Assembly: GCA_002336105.1 (NCBI GenBank)
Contig: DDEQ01000011.1
Coordinates: 40,738 to 89,505, forward strand
Direction: 5' to 3'
From: Chthonomonas sp. UBA1950
GTDB lineage: Bacteria > Armatimonadota > Fimbriimonadia > Fimbriimonadales > Fimbriimonadaceae
Length of the DNA: 48,768 nt
Position numbers and translations under genes: made by a program. Below are positions 42,217 to 48,768 of this stretch, piece after piece. Numbering within the stretch: position 1 is the first letter of the stretch; each line of letters begins with the position of its first letter. The notes under the pieces are model-generated. The model was given only the letters and a program-made list of their open reading frames with translations. It was not told where the DNA came from and did no database searches.

Positions 42217-43170
42217 TCACTCATCCGCGAACGGGTCGTACTCAGCCTTCAGCCGAGCCTTGGCTGCATCGATGGCCGCCTGATCAGCTGTCGTCACAAA
42301 CAGCCAAACTAGTTTGTATTGCCACATCGACCAAACCGGCATTAGGCTCCGTGGTAAACCAAGTTCGGTCAAAAGGAGCGCTCCAACTTCTGAAAGTTGG
42401 TCTTTGTTGTCGATACCTCGGTCGAGGGCTTTGCCGATAAGGGCGCCGAATTGCGCCTCGTTTGGTTGCCGGCTTTTCAGATCGTCGGTCGGCCAGTCAT
42501 TCGGCACCCATCCAAACGCACATTTGCCGTCAGGAACCGGCGCGGTCGGCTTGGGCGCCTTTGGCTGTTGAGGCTGACTGCCGGAACCACTAAGGTAGTA
42601 GCGAATCGCTTCGCCGTTCTTGTCGTGGGTGACCTCGACCGGCTCTTTGTAAGTCGGGCACTGCGATAACCATTTCTCGACCGTGGATCGCCGGTCCTCC
42701 TTGGCGATCTTGTCTTTGTCCCAGATCTCGTCGATTTCGATGCCGTGCCACTTCTCGCCGTCCCAGAAGCTGACGTCAAAGAAGACACTGCCCTCCTCAG
42801 AGCTCTTGCGTGGCTCGATGTAGACGATCTGTCCAAGAGGCACGGTTCTCAATGCTGCGCAAAGACTAATGAAGGGAACGTCGGTTCCAAGACCCTTAAT
42901 GAGCTTGTTGCCCTCTTTCGTCTGAATCCTCGCGTTCAGAACGAACCTGGCGGGAACAGAATCCTTAGGCCCACTGCCTTGGTATCCATGATCCCACTCC
43001 AACCACGTCTGCAAGAGCAGCCCTTTCACTGGACCGTGATCTTGATAAGGTTTGTCTTTGCCTGACTGGAACTCAAGCTTGCCAGTTTTCAAGCTCAAGA
43101 TGAGCCACGTCTCACCTGCGCCTTGGCGCGGTGGTGGTGAACTATCGGGAATGTCGTTGGTGTTGTACAT
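42217..43170 (-). CDS. Putative single-strand DNA-binding-like replication protein
   Basis: 317 residues. The N-terminal half is beta-rich (ETWLILSLKTGKLEFQSG, RFVLNARIQTKEGNKLI, IVYIEPRKSSEEGSVFFDV). A Pro/Gln linker follows (QPQQPKAPKPTAPVP), then a helical domain and an acidic, aromatic last turn YDPFADE. An OB-like front, flexible linker and acidic Phe-containing tip recall SSB proteins that recruit partners. This is inference; no direct family match. Strong AGGAG before ATG. It is the first large gene of the replication operon. Confidence 0.45.
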   Translation of the reverse strand: MYNTNDIPDSSPPPRQGAGETWLILSLKTGKLEFQSGKDKPYQDHGPVKGLLLQTWLEWDHGYQGSGPKDSVPARFVLNARIQTKEGNKLIKGLGTDVPFISLCAALRTVPLGQIVYIEPRKSSEEGSVFFDVSFWDGEKWHGIEIDEIWDKDKIAKEDRRSTVEKWLSQCPTYKEPVEVTHDKNGEAIRYYLSGSGSQPQQPKAPKPTAPVPDGKCAFGWVPNDWPTDDLKSRQPNEAQFGALIGKALDRGIDNKDQLSEVGALLLTELGLPRSLMPVWSMWQYKLVWLFVTTADQAAIDAAKARLKAEYDPFADE

Positions 43171-43227
43171 GAATTCTCCTTGGGATCTGGATTAAGGCTG
43201 AGAATGGAGTGAGAAAGAATTCAGGGT

Positions 43228-43446
43228 TTATTCGGTAGCTGATTGCGTTTCGACGCAGTGACCGCGCTGATAGGCTGCTGACATCTCGATACATGTAGTC
43301 CTCGGACGCTTTAGCACGCTAGCGACAACGTTCCCGGGTAGGTTTTGAACAACGTATAGCTCGTAGGCCCTTTGGGCCTCGTAGATGGTCCAGGTTTTAG
43401 GTCGACCGCGAGACTTTACTGTTTTCGTCACTCTTTCGTCAGTCAT
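43228..43446 (-). CDS. Small DNA-binding protein, Cro-like position
   Basis: 72 residues, basic. GRPKTWTIYEAQRAYELYVVQN then GNVVASVLKRPRTTCIEMSAAY looks like a helix-turn-helix. It is divergent from the repressor gene 60 bases away and opens the replication operon. The first codons (TDERVTKT) are themselves built from the TGACGAAA operator repeats. ATG 43446 is chosen over longer frames that would run into the repressor gene. Confidence 0.6.
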   Translation of the reverse strand: MTDERVTKTVKSRGRPKTWTIYEAQRAYELYVVQNLPGNVVASVLKRPRTTCIEMSAAYQRGHCVETQSATE

Positions 43447-43495
43447 CGTCAAATAACATACCATAACGACGAGGAATTTTCGTCTTTTTTTGTCA
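43426..43495. promoter_or_regulatory. Operator array left (CGTCA/TGTCA direct repeats)
   Basis: CGTCA at 43426, 43437 and 43447 are spaced 10-11 bases, one helical turn. CGTCT-TTTTT-TGTCA lies at 43481-43495. The array covers the start codon of the small DNA-binding gene and the leader of the repressor. The same half-sites occur in the right operator at 45482-45527. Confidence 0.6.
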
Positions 43496-43505
43496 AAGTC
43501 ACTAT

Positions 43506-44279
43506 ATGTCTGGATCTGAACTTTCCAAGTCCGATATGCAAGAAGCGCTTGAGTGGGCTCGCTCTCAGGTGAAGCCGCCATTGTCAGTTTCAGCCATGGC
43601 GCGAACCCTTGGGGTAGCAAGGACTACCTACGCCAGTTGGGAGAATGGGGCGGGAAAGGTTACTGAGGAAATCCTAGACAGGGTCGGAAAGGTACGCGGC
43701 CTAAACGAGACCTGGTATAAAAACTGGGAATCTCCGTTAAGGGTTGTAGACAAGAGTCTACTTATGCAAAATGAATTTAGGAGCGTGGTGATCACACCAT
43801 CAGTCCTGGTGCCGAACTTCGGTTACCTGACCCAAGCGGACCTGCGAAGTGACCTAATGCAAAAATCGAGTAAGCCCCTTCAGGTGCCATCACATTTAGC
43901 GTTGCCCGGCATGGTGGGAGCAGCTGCAGAAGCTGACGATACGATGCCGGCTTTCAGCGAAGGAGTTTCCTTATTCTTCCTTCCTATTGACATTATTGAA
44001 GAGAAGCCGAAACTTGGTTCATTTGTCGCGGCTCGTTTACCAAATGGCAAGTTAAGTCTTCGCCAGCTCGTCTGGAATGGCGAGTCCGTCATTTGCAGAT
44101 CCATCCGAGATGTCTACGCTAGCGCTGCGGGTAGAGCGCCAAAAGATGATATCGACCGAGTATTGTGCTCGGTCGACGCATTACTCGTTGGATGGATTTC
44201 TGAAAATACAGAAATCTCGTTTCAAGGCAGTTTTCACCTAAAAGGACAACTGCAACTGCCGAATCTCCATAGCATCTAA
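43506..44279 (+). CDS. Phage repressor (HTH plus degenerate S24/LexA-like C-terminus)
   Basis: 257 residues. The HTH is at 27-48 (VSAMARTLGVARTTYASWE). The C-terminal half has the order of a LexA/CI S24 domain (DDTMPAF at 144-150, then LGSFVAARLPNGKLSLRQL and VICRSIRDVY). However, Thr146 stands where the nucleophilic Ser is expected and Arg186 where the Lys is expected. It should dimerise but perhaps not self-cleave. It is divergent from the small DNA-binding gene. No ribosome site is visible 5' of the ATG, suggesting leaderless or weak translation. Confidence 0.8.
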   Translation: MSGSELSKSDMQEALEWARSQVKPPLSVSAMARTLGVARTTYASWENGAGKVTEEILDRVGKVRGLNETWYKNWESPLRVVDKSLLMQNEFRSVVITPSVLVPNFGYLTQADLRSDLMQKSSKPLQVPSHLALPGMVGAAAEADDTMPAFSEGVSLFFLPIDIIEEKPKLGSFVAARLPNGKLSLRQLVWNGESVICRSIRDVYASAAGRAPKDDIDRVLCSVDALLVGWISENTEISFQGSFHLKGQLQLPNLHSI

Positions 44280-44283
44280 AGCA

Positions 44284-44310
44284 GACGGGGCAACGCCTAA
44301 TTGCCCCGTC
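44284..44310. terminator. Hairpin between convergent repressor and nuclease genes
   Basis: GACGGGGCAA (44284-44293) pairs perfectly with TTGCCCCGTC (44301-44310), loop of 7. It lies exactly between two convergent stops. There is no strong T-tract, but the GC-rich stem and position suggest a shared terminator. Confidence 0.55.
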
Positions 44311-44315
44311 AAGAA

Positions 44316-45398
44316 TCACAGATATCTTTTAGCAGAATCTCTCAAGAGCATTGCATGAGCGTAAATATCATCGACAGAATCAATCTGAATCCGCTCCTCA
44401 ACCTTATCATCGCTGAAAACTCCTAGATATTTTTGTTTTGTATTGAAGTGCAATCTAGCTAGTGGCTTCCTATTGTTATCGTCGAGCAAAATTCCAAAAT
44501 ACGACTTTTGGTCACGATGCACGATCCGCTTCGTATCAACCAGATCCCTTAGGATCGATTTAACTATATAGAAGCCTTCGAGCTCATCGACCGTAGTATT
44601 GATTTGAGAGTCGAGATCCGTTTTCTGCTCGCTTGACGCATCGGGCGCAGATGGCTGTTCGTCATAGCTCATCGATGGCGCGGATGCTCCGAGCGCCGTT
44701 TTCAGCTTTTCGCTAAGTCGATCCGCAATGAAAGCGTTGAATGCTCGCCTAGCCACCTCAATAAACTGTTCCTTCTGTGACGAGTTGCGTGGTTTCACGC
44801 CAATGCCCGCAGAACAGAATTTAACGAAGTCTTCGGATGGTTTTGTTAATTGCTGAGCTAAGAGGGACTTAATTTCCCTCATAAATTTAAGCTCATTTGC
44901 CGTACTGAGAACAGATTCAAGATCAAACGAGGATCTTGAAAGTCGCTTCAGCTCCGGAATAAGCGTTTCATCAAAGTCGCTAATTCTGAACACAAGAAAC
45001 GGCTTTGAATCCATTTTGTTTGTGTCATCAAGATCAGAAAAGAAACGGTACTCGTTTCCATTCGTTAGAATCGCAATCCGGGCCTCGCTAACTGAGAAGT
45101 ATCTGAAAAGTTGACTAGCATGCTCGTTATCTAGATTTTTACCAAAGCTCTTGCATTCGAAGAGCATCGCCGGCTTCCCGTCGATCAGGATGGCGTAGTC
45201 AATCTTTTCTCCCTTCTTGGTTCCGACATCCGCCACGAGTTCTGGCGTAACTTCTGAAGGGTCGAAGACATCGTATCCGAGGGCAGATATAAAAGGCATC
45301 ACAAATGCGTTCTTTGTTGCCTCTTCGGTCTGCACTAATGCACTCGACTTCTCGATTTTTGCCGCAATCGCCCGAATTTCGTCTATTAGATCTGCCAT
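44316..45398 (-). CDS. Stand-alone HsdR-N-like PD-(D/E)xK nuclease, rex-position exclusion candidate
   Basis: 360 residues. The N-terminal 150 residues match the Type I restriction R-subunit N-terminal domain: Glu26 in TEEATKNAFVMPFI, Asp67 in KIDYAI and Glu81-x-Lys83 in LFECKSFGKN form the PD-(D/E)xK site. No DEAD/helicase domain follows; the C-terminus is a linker and a small domain ending DSVDDIYAHAMLLRDSAKRY. It is expressed opposite to the repressor and sits where lambda carries rexAB, so it may protect the lysogen from other phages. Similar stand-alone proteins occur widely with unknown role. Confidence 0.78.
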   Translation of the reverse strand: MADLIDEIRAIAAKIEKSSALVQTEEATKNAFVMPFISALGYDVFDPSEVTPELVADVGTKKGEKIDYAILIDGKPAMLFECKSFGKNLDNEHASQLFRYFSVSEARIAILTNGNEYRFFSDLDDTNKMDSKPFLVFRISDFDETLIPELKRLSRSSFDLESVLSTANELKFMREIKSLLAQQLTKPSEDFVKFCSAGIGVKPRNSSQKEQFIEVARRAFNAFIADRLSEKLKTALGASAPSMSYDEQPSAPDASSEQKTDLDSQINTTVDELEGFYIVKSILRDLVDTKRIVHRDQKSYFGILLDDNNRKPLARLHFNTKQKYLGVFSDDKVEERIQIDSVDDIYAHAMLLRDSAKRYL

Positions 45399-45481
45399 TG
45401 ATTACCTAAACCTGTACTGATTACAGCACAGATAAGCTCGCGGTGTCTAGAAGATTCTATATCCATTCACATAAAGTTTTT

Positions 45482-45527
45482 TGTCATTTTTCGTCAATAC
45501 ACTTGTCAACTGACGAAAAATGTGACA
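45482..45527. promoter_or_regulatory. Operator array right (TGTCA/CGTCA repeats) of the early operon
   Basis: TGTCA-TTTTT-CGTCA at 45482-45496 is a direct repeat with a 5-base spacer. TTGTCAACTGACGAAAAATGTGACA at 45503-45527 (given in two parts: TGTCA-AC-TGACG and TGACG-AAAAATG-TGACA) adds inverted copies. TTGTCA at 45503 and GACAAT near 45524 could be promoter elements. It lies 40 bases before the first rightward gene. Confidence 0.6.
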
Positions 45528-45566
45528 ATATCCATTCGTCGCCGTCAATCCGCGACAGGTTGAGAC

Positions 45567-45683
45567 ATGAAAACAGTCTGTTCTATCTGGGGAATTCTGG
45601 ATTCGACGAGTCCTGATCGTAGATTTACGTTGGCCGTGACGAAGGAAGCTCTTGCGAAGTTTGAGGAGGAATCACTTGCCTAA
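45567..45683 (+). CDS. Short first gene of the rightward early operon
   Basis: 38 residues (KTVCSIWGILDSTSPDRRF, then VTKEALAKFEEESLA), beginning 40 bases after the right operator. It overlaps the next gene's TTG start by 8 bases and its end carries that gene's ribosome site. It may be a leader peptide or a tiny regulator. Too short to assign. Confidence 0.5.
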   Translation: MKTVCSIWGILDSTSPDRRFTLAVTKEALAKFEEESLA

Positions 45684-46095
45684 GCCCTATTGCGCAGACG
45701 TCTGCACGGCCACGCGCTTCGATAGGACGCTCATCGACCGGTTCTTGAGCTATCTCGCCATGGGCGTGATTTCAATCGTCAAGCATTCTATCGAAGATCG
45801 CTCACGAGCGGTCAGTATGACGTTTGAGGACGACAAGACAACGCTCAAGATTTCTTACGGGCCAGCTGTCGTTATCTCCGGCATCGCTGAAGTGACCATA
45901 TCCTTCGTCCATCAGCCATGGCTTGCGGGACCGCTAGTGGGCGATCCCGCTCGTTTTAGAGCGATGAGTGACCTAGCAACCGAAATGCAAGCAGCACTTC
46001 GAGAGTCAGCCAATCTTCCAAGCGAAGCAAACGTTAAGGCGTTCCTTTCAACGACCAAGATTCAATTCGCATGGCTGATCGAGGTGCCGATATGA
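45676..46095 (+). CDS. Hypothetical early protein
   Basis: 139 residues from TTG 45676, which has a strong GAGGAGG 5 bases upstream (45664-45670). Mixed alpha/beta: LIDRFLSYLAMGVISIVKHSI, RAVSMTFEDDKTTLKISYG, a hydrophobic strand VVISGIAEVTISFVHQPW and a C-terminal AWLIEVPI. It starts with CADVC, coded by a near-copy of the 16-bp palindrome. Not recognised. Confidence 0.65.
   Translation: MPKPYCADVCTATRFDRTLIDRFLSYLAMGVISIVKHSIEDRSRAVSMTFEDDKTTLKISYGPAVVISGIAEVTISFVHQPWLAGPLVGDPARFRAMSDLATEMQAALRESANLPSEANVKAFLSTTKIQFAWLIEVPI
45692..45707. repeat. 16-bp palindrome, copy 3 (one change)
   Basis: GCGCAGACGTCTGCAC, differing from the other copies only at base 2. It lies 16 bases into the 45676 gene, just downstream of its ribosome site. 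Confidence 0.75.
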
Positions 46096-46286
46096 CCAGG
46101 CGCCCACAGAATCTAGCCGAGGCGCGAGCGCATCTCGGTGCGCTTAAGATACAGCTCATCGAGACTTTCACGGGATCGCATAGCGAACTAACCGCACTAG
46201 TCGCACGAATACGCGATCTAGAACAAATCATCGCGTTAGGACAAATCAAACCACGAACATCAGATGAACGGGAGTTAACTCACTAA
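46092..46286 (+). CDS. Small helical early protein
   Basis: 64 residues, helical (NLAEARAHLGALKIQLIETFT, HSELTALVARIRDLEQIIAL). ATG 46092 overlaps the previous stop as ATGA and its own stop overlaps the next start as TAATG. Probably a small coiled-coil partner in the early operon. Not recognised. Confidence 0.65.
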   Translation: MTRRPQNLAEARAHLGALKIQLIETFTGSHSELTALVARIRDLEQIIALGQIKPRTSDERELTH

Positions 46287-46486
46287 TGCCAACAATCCAG
46301 CAACCACCAACCGAAGTCCGTCCAGTTATCGATCCTGATGGCAACCCGACAGTCTGCATTAAGATCGGCACCGACTGGTTCGCATTTTCAATCTACCAAG
46401 CCAGGCTGTTTGCCGAAGGCATCAAGGTCGCAGCAGATAACGCCGAAGCCACCGCTAAGCAGCGCCAAGGAGGAAGCAACGAATGA
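46286..46486 (+). CDS. Small early protein
   Basis: 66 residues: an N-terminal beta part (VRPVIDPDGNPTVCIKIGTD, then WFAFSIYQARLFAEG) and a helical C-terminus. It overlaps both neighbours (TAATG, ATGA). No family recognised. Confidence 0.65.
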   Translation: MPTIQQPPTEVRPVIDPDGNPTVCIKIGTDWFAFSIYQARLFAEGIKVAADNAEATAKQRQGGSNE

Positions 46487-46980
46487 CACACTTCAGCGAT
46501 TTCGCACTCAAAGAGATCGGTTCAGGGATCGTCGAGAAGGACGCCTTAGGTTTTCAGCTTGACGAATCCGATCGCGCCGACATCGATCTCATGTCGCCGG
46601 TTCAGAAGAGGCATCTTCAATTCTTTCGCGCTGGAGCAACCTACGAACGCCAGCAGCGCATTCAGCGCGAGCTCACCCAAATGGAGCCAAGCATCGTCCC
46701 GAACTACGTTCGAACGCAAGCCGCCGAGGACGCTCGCGTCTGGCTCGACAAGAACTGGTGGAAAGCGCTTCTTTGGATCGCCTTCTTGCTGGCAGGAACG
46801 TTCCAACTTGGTCGACTTGTCGGAGTTTCCGAAGAGTTCGGCCGTAACCACGACTTCCAGACCGATAACGACCAGGCCCGCATAGTCCGGCCCGGCATGA
46901 CAACCCCACTAGCCGCGGTGGCGCCAACTCTCCAAAGCCGCGGCTTCTTTTCCACTATCAGCAGAGGCTTAGAACAATGA
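46483..46980 (+). CDS. Single-span membrane protein preceding ParB
   Basis: 165 residues. A soluble N-terminus (about 85 residues with SPVQKRHLQFFRAGATYERQQ) precedes one membrane segment, WWKALLWIAFLLAGTFQLGRL (about 92-111), then a polar C-terminus. It overlaps the ParB-like gene start as ATGA, so the two are coupled. A membrane partner next to a ParB could anchor phage DNA; this is inference. Confidence 0.7.
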   Translation: MTHFSDFALKEIGSGIVEKDALGFQLDESDRADIDLMSPVQKRHLQFFRAGATYERQQRIQRELTQMEPSIVPNYVRTQAAEDARVWLDKNWWKALLWIAFLLAGTFQLGRLVGVSEEFGRNHDFQTDNDQARIVRPGMTTPLAAVAPTLQSRGFFSTISRGLEQ

Positions 46981-48768
46981 CATTCCAAGATTGGTGCGAG
47001 CTCACTATTGGCGATCAGATCGAGGGCAAACTCGGTACCTGTACCGTTCAAGAAGCATCCGAAGCCGAGGGTGGAACCAGGACTCTTACGCTCTTCTACA
47101 TAAGCGGAATGCTAAAGGGAACAACTTCCAAGGCGAGCGAGCCGCGAGGATGGTCGAAGGTCGAAATCGATAAACTACCAACACGTGAAGTCGTTGTGGT
47201 TTCGCAGTCCGGCGTCACCGCAGTTGAAATGGATCTGCTTGCTCCGACAACTCTGGCAGATCTGCATTCATCCGATCCCGAGGAAGAGAGCGCCTTAAGC
47301 AACCCCGACGTGCAGACGTCTGCACTCGAAGCTTCGGATCTTGATGCCGAAGCCAAGATAGCTATTGCATCCGCTCTTGCGGGTTCCGTTTCCGGGTCTC
47401 GCAAGCCGGACCGTTTCGAGATCGCCCTCGTCGAGATGTTTCGCCCATCGCCAACAAACCCAAGAAAACATTTCGACGAGACCAAGCTCGCTGAACTTTC
47501 CGAATCCATCAATGCGCATGGCGTCCTTCAGCCAATCGTTTGCCGGGAAGTGGATGACGAGTGCTATGAGATCGTCGCCGGCGAGAGGCGGTATCGAGCG
47601 TCTTGCATCGCTGGTCTTACCGAGATCCCTTGCATCGTTCGAGATCTCACCGATGTCGAAGTGCTCGAGATCCAGGTCATAGAAAACAATCAGCGCGACG
47701 ACGTTCACCCAATGGAAGAGTGCGATGGTTTCGCTGCCATCCTGAAGAGCGGTCTTTACGGAGTTGGGAAGGAGGGGGTCGTGAGGCTTGCTGAAAAGAT
47801 CGGCCGGTCAGCCAAGTACGTGTACGACCGGCTCAAGTTCCGCGATCTGTGCGGCCAGGCGACTACCCTGTTCAGAGAAGGCCAGATCACCGCTGGCCAT
47901 GCAATCCTGCTTGCCAGGCTCCAACCGCATGACCAGCTGAAGGCGATCAACTACTTCAATAAATTCGGCGGCAATGGGATTAGCATTCGAGATCTCGATG
48001 GGTGGATCGAGCGAGAAATCCGGAGGCCACTCGCTAAAGCCCCATTCAAACTCGACGACGCGACCCTTCTTCCAATCGCCGGCAGCTGCACGAATTGCAT
48101 CAAGCGTACCGGTTGCGAATCCGCTCTCTTTGGCGTCGTGGATGATGACGACCGCTGTCTTGATTCGGCATGCTGGAAAGCCAAGACGGAGGATCATACC
48201 GAAGCTTTCGCGAGAAGAGCGAAGGAAGAGCATGGACCTGAGACGATTATCCTCGCCCTCGACTACGGCGCTCCGGAAGGGATGGAGCGATCCTTCAATT
48301 ACAAGCAGGTGAGCGAAAACACGCCAGGCGCGGTTCCAGCTGTCATTGGCTTCGCCAACAATGCGAGCAAGGTTGGCGAACTTGTCTACGTGAAACCAGC
48401 CGGCTCAATCGGTGGCGGAAACATCAAAACGGCGGAAGAAAGAGCCGCGGAGAAAGAAAAAAATCAAGCCGCTAGAGAGATGCAACGCGAACGCGAGAAG
48501 CTCTTCAATGAGGCTATCAAACATCTGACGACAAGCATCCACGAGACTGATCTCACGGTGATCGCCAACTCACTCCTAGCAGGCTTATCACATCACTCAA
48601 TGTCCAAGCTCGCCATGATTTACGGATTCGATCAAGAGAAGTCCGAATCGAACCAGTGGTCCAGCTTCAAGAACGCATTCAGCAACCACTGGAAGGAGAT
48701 CGCCGGCACTAAGGAAGACCTTATCGCACTCGTGTTCCGCTGCGCTCTGATCCGCCATGCCTATCCGG
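46977..48768 (+). CDS. ParB/Spo0J-family partition protein, 3' end outside the window
   Basis: At least 597 residues, with no stop before the window edge. Residues 1-145 are an unfamiliar acidic extension. The ParB/Srx domain begins near 147 (FEIALVEMFRPSPTNPRKHF) and has the CTP-binding GERRYRAS (202-209) and ENNQR (236-240). An HTH follows (about 268-290, VVRLAEKIGRSAKYVYDRL), then a Cys cluster starting at C371/C374 (CTNCIKRTGC, CLDSACWKAK) and a coiled coil. Bona fide ParB proteins load on a palindromic parS and slide. No ParA is seen in the window. A 16-bp palindrome lies within this gene (47310) and at three other phage positions. Confidence 0.88.
   Translation, partial: MTFQDWCELTIGDQIEGKLGTCTVQEASEAEGGTRTLTLFYISGMLKGTTSKASEPRGWSKVEIDKLPTREVVVVSQSGVTAVEMDLLAPTTLADLHSSDPEEESALSNPDVQTSALEASDLDAEAKIAIASALAGSVSGSRKPDRFEIALVEMFRPSPTNPRKHFDETKLAELSESINAHGVLQPIVCREVDDECYEIVAGERRYRASCIAGLTEIPCIVRDLTDVEVLEIQVIENNQRDDVHPMEECDGFAAILKSGLYGVGKEGVVRLAEKIGRSAKYVYDRLKFRDLCGQATTLFREGQITAGHAILLARLQPHDQLKAINYFNKFGGNGISIRDLDGWIEREIRRPLAKAPFKLDDATLLPIAGSCTNCIKRTGCESALFGVVDDDDRCLDSACWKAKTEDHTEAFARRAKEEHGPETIILALDYGAPEGMERSFNYKQVSENTPGAVPAVIGFANNASKVGELVYVKPAGSIGGGNIKTAEERAAEKEKNQAAREMQREREKLFNEAIKHLTTSIHETDLTVIANSLLAGLSHHSMSKLAMIYGFDQEKSESNQWSSFKNAFSNHWKEIAGTKEDLIALVFRCALIRHAYP
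47310..47325. repeat. 16-bp palindrome, copy 4 (GTGCAGACGTCTGCAC)
   Basis: Exact copy, inside the ParB-like gene in codons for DVQTSA, in its non-conserved N-terminal extension. Fourth instance of the dispersed palindrome. Confidence 0.85.

Larger units (their letters stand above)
12327..48768. mobile_element. Prophage (lambda-type head, Mu-type contractile tail), right end beyond the window
   Basis: A continuous set of phage modules: tail, head, packaging, lysis and replication on the minus strand, an immunity switch at 43.2-45.6 kb and a rightward early operon up to the window edge. The left limit is placed at the end of the tailspike gene because the next gene left (PEP-CTERM) is host-like. 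No integrase, transposase or duplicated att core is visible, so the mode of integration is unknown. A ParB gene and iterons leave open that it can replicate as a plasmid. Confidence 0.9.

Overview
The window looks like a bacterial chromosome segment carrying most of one large prophage. The host part (about 1-12.3 kb, mostly + strand) holds the 3' end of a tRNA-Ala, a membrane hybrid histidine kinase, an HD-GYP response regulator, an orphan DNA methyltransferase, a secreted Rhs/YD-repeat toxin protein with a displaced Rhs tip cassette, and a PEP-CTERM protein. PEP-CTERM sorting, c-di-GMP-type signalling and moderate GC fit a diderm environmental bacterium, perhaps Armatimonadota (Fimbriimonas-like) or a related phylum. 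That placement is only inference.

From about 12.3 kb to the right edge everything fits one temperate tailed phage. The late genes run on the minus strand, read right to left. The order is a late-regulator candidate, promoter, terminator, GH25 endolysin, holin, a small-terminase region with a TGTACA cluster, large terminase (GpA), gpW-like, portal, S49 protease, decoration protein, major capsid protein, head-tail joining genes, then a Mu-type contractile tail. The tail comprises DUF2635, sheath, tube, chaperone with a -1 frameshift, tape measure, gpN, gpP, gp45-48 and fibres, ending in a beta-helix tailspike. The particle is therefore a lambda-type head on a Mu-type tail, and the lambda order Q-lysis-cos-Nu1-A-W-B-C-D-E is largely kept.

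Replication genes (38.5-43.4 kb, minus strand) are chained by 4-base overlaps. They include a primase/SF3 helicase next to an iteron-rich candidate origin. The immunity region (43.4-45.6 kb) has a repressor with a degenerate LexA-like C-terminus, a divergent small DNA-binding protein, two arrays of direct-repeat operators, and a PD-(D/E)xK HsdR-N-like nuclease in the lambda rex position. The rightward early operon (45.6 kb on) ends in a ParB that runs off the window.

The most unusual signals are these. A 16-bp perfect palindrome is present three times exactly and once with one change, scattered through the phage that encodes the ParB (candidate dispersed centromere sites). Ten inverted and direct GGTGATTT iterons lie beside the primase. 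A cargo island in the tail operon (small coiled coil, DUF6414-like protein, orphan HigA-like antitoxin) is bracketed by CCGAAC simple repeats. The tail chaperone carries a canonical U UUU UUC frameshift. No integrase and no convincing att pair is visible, so the right end of the phage is outside the window.
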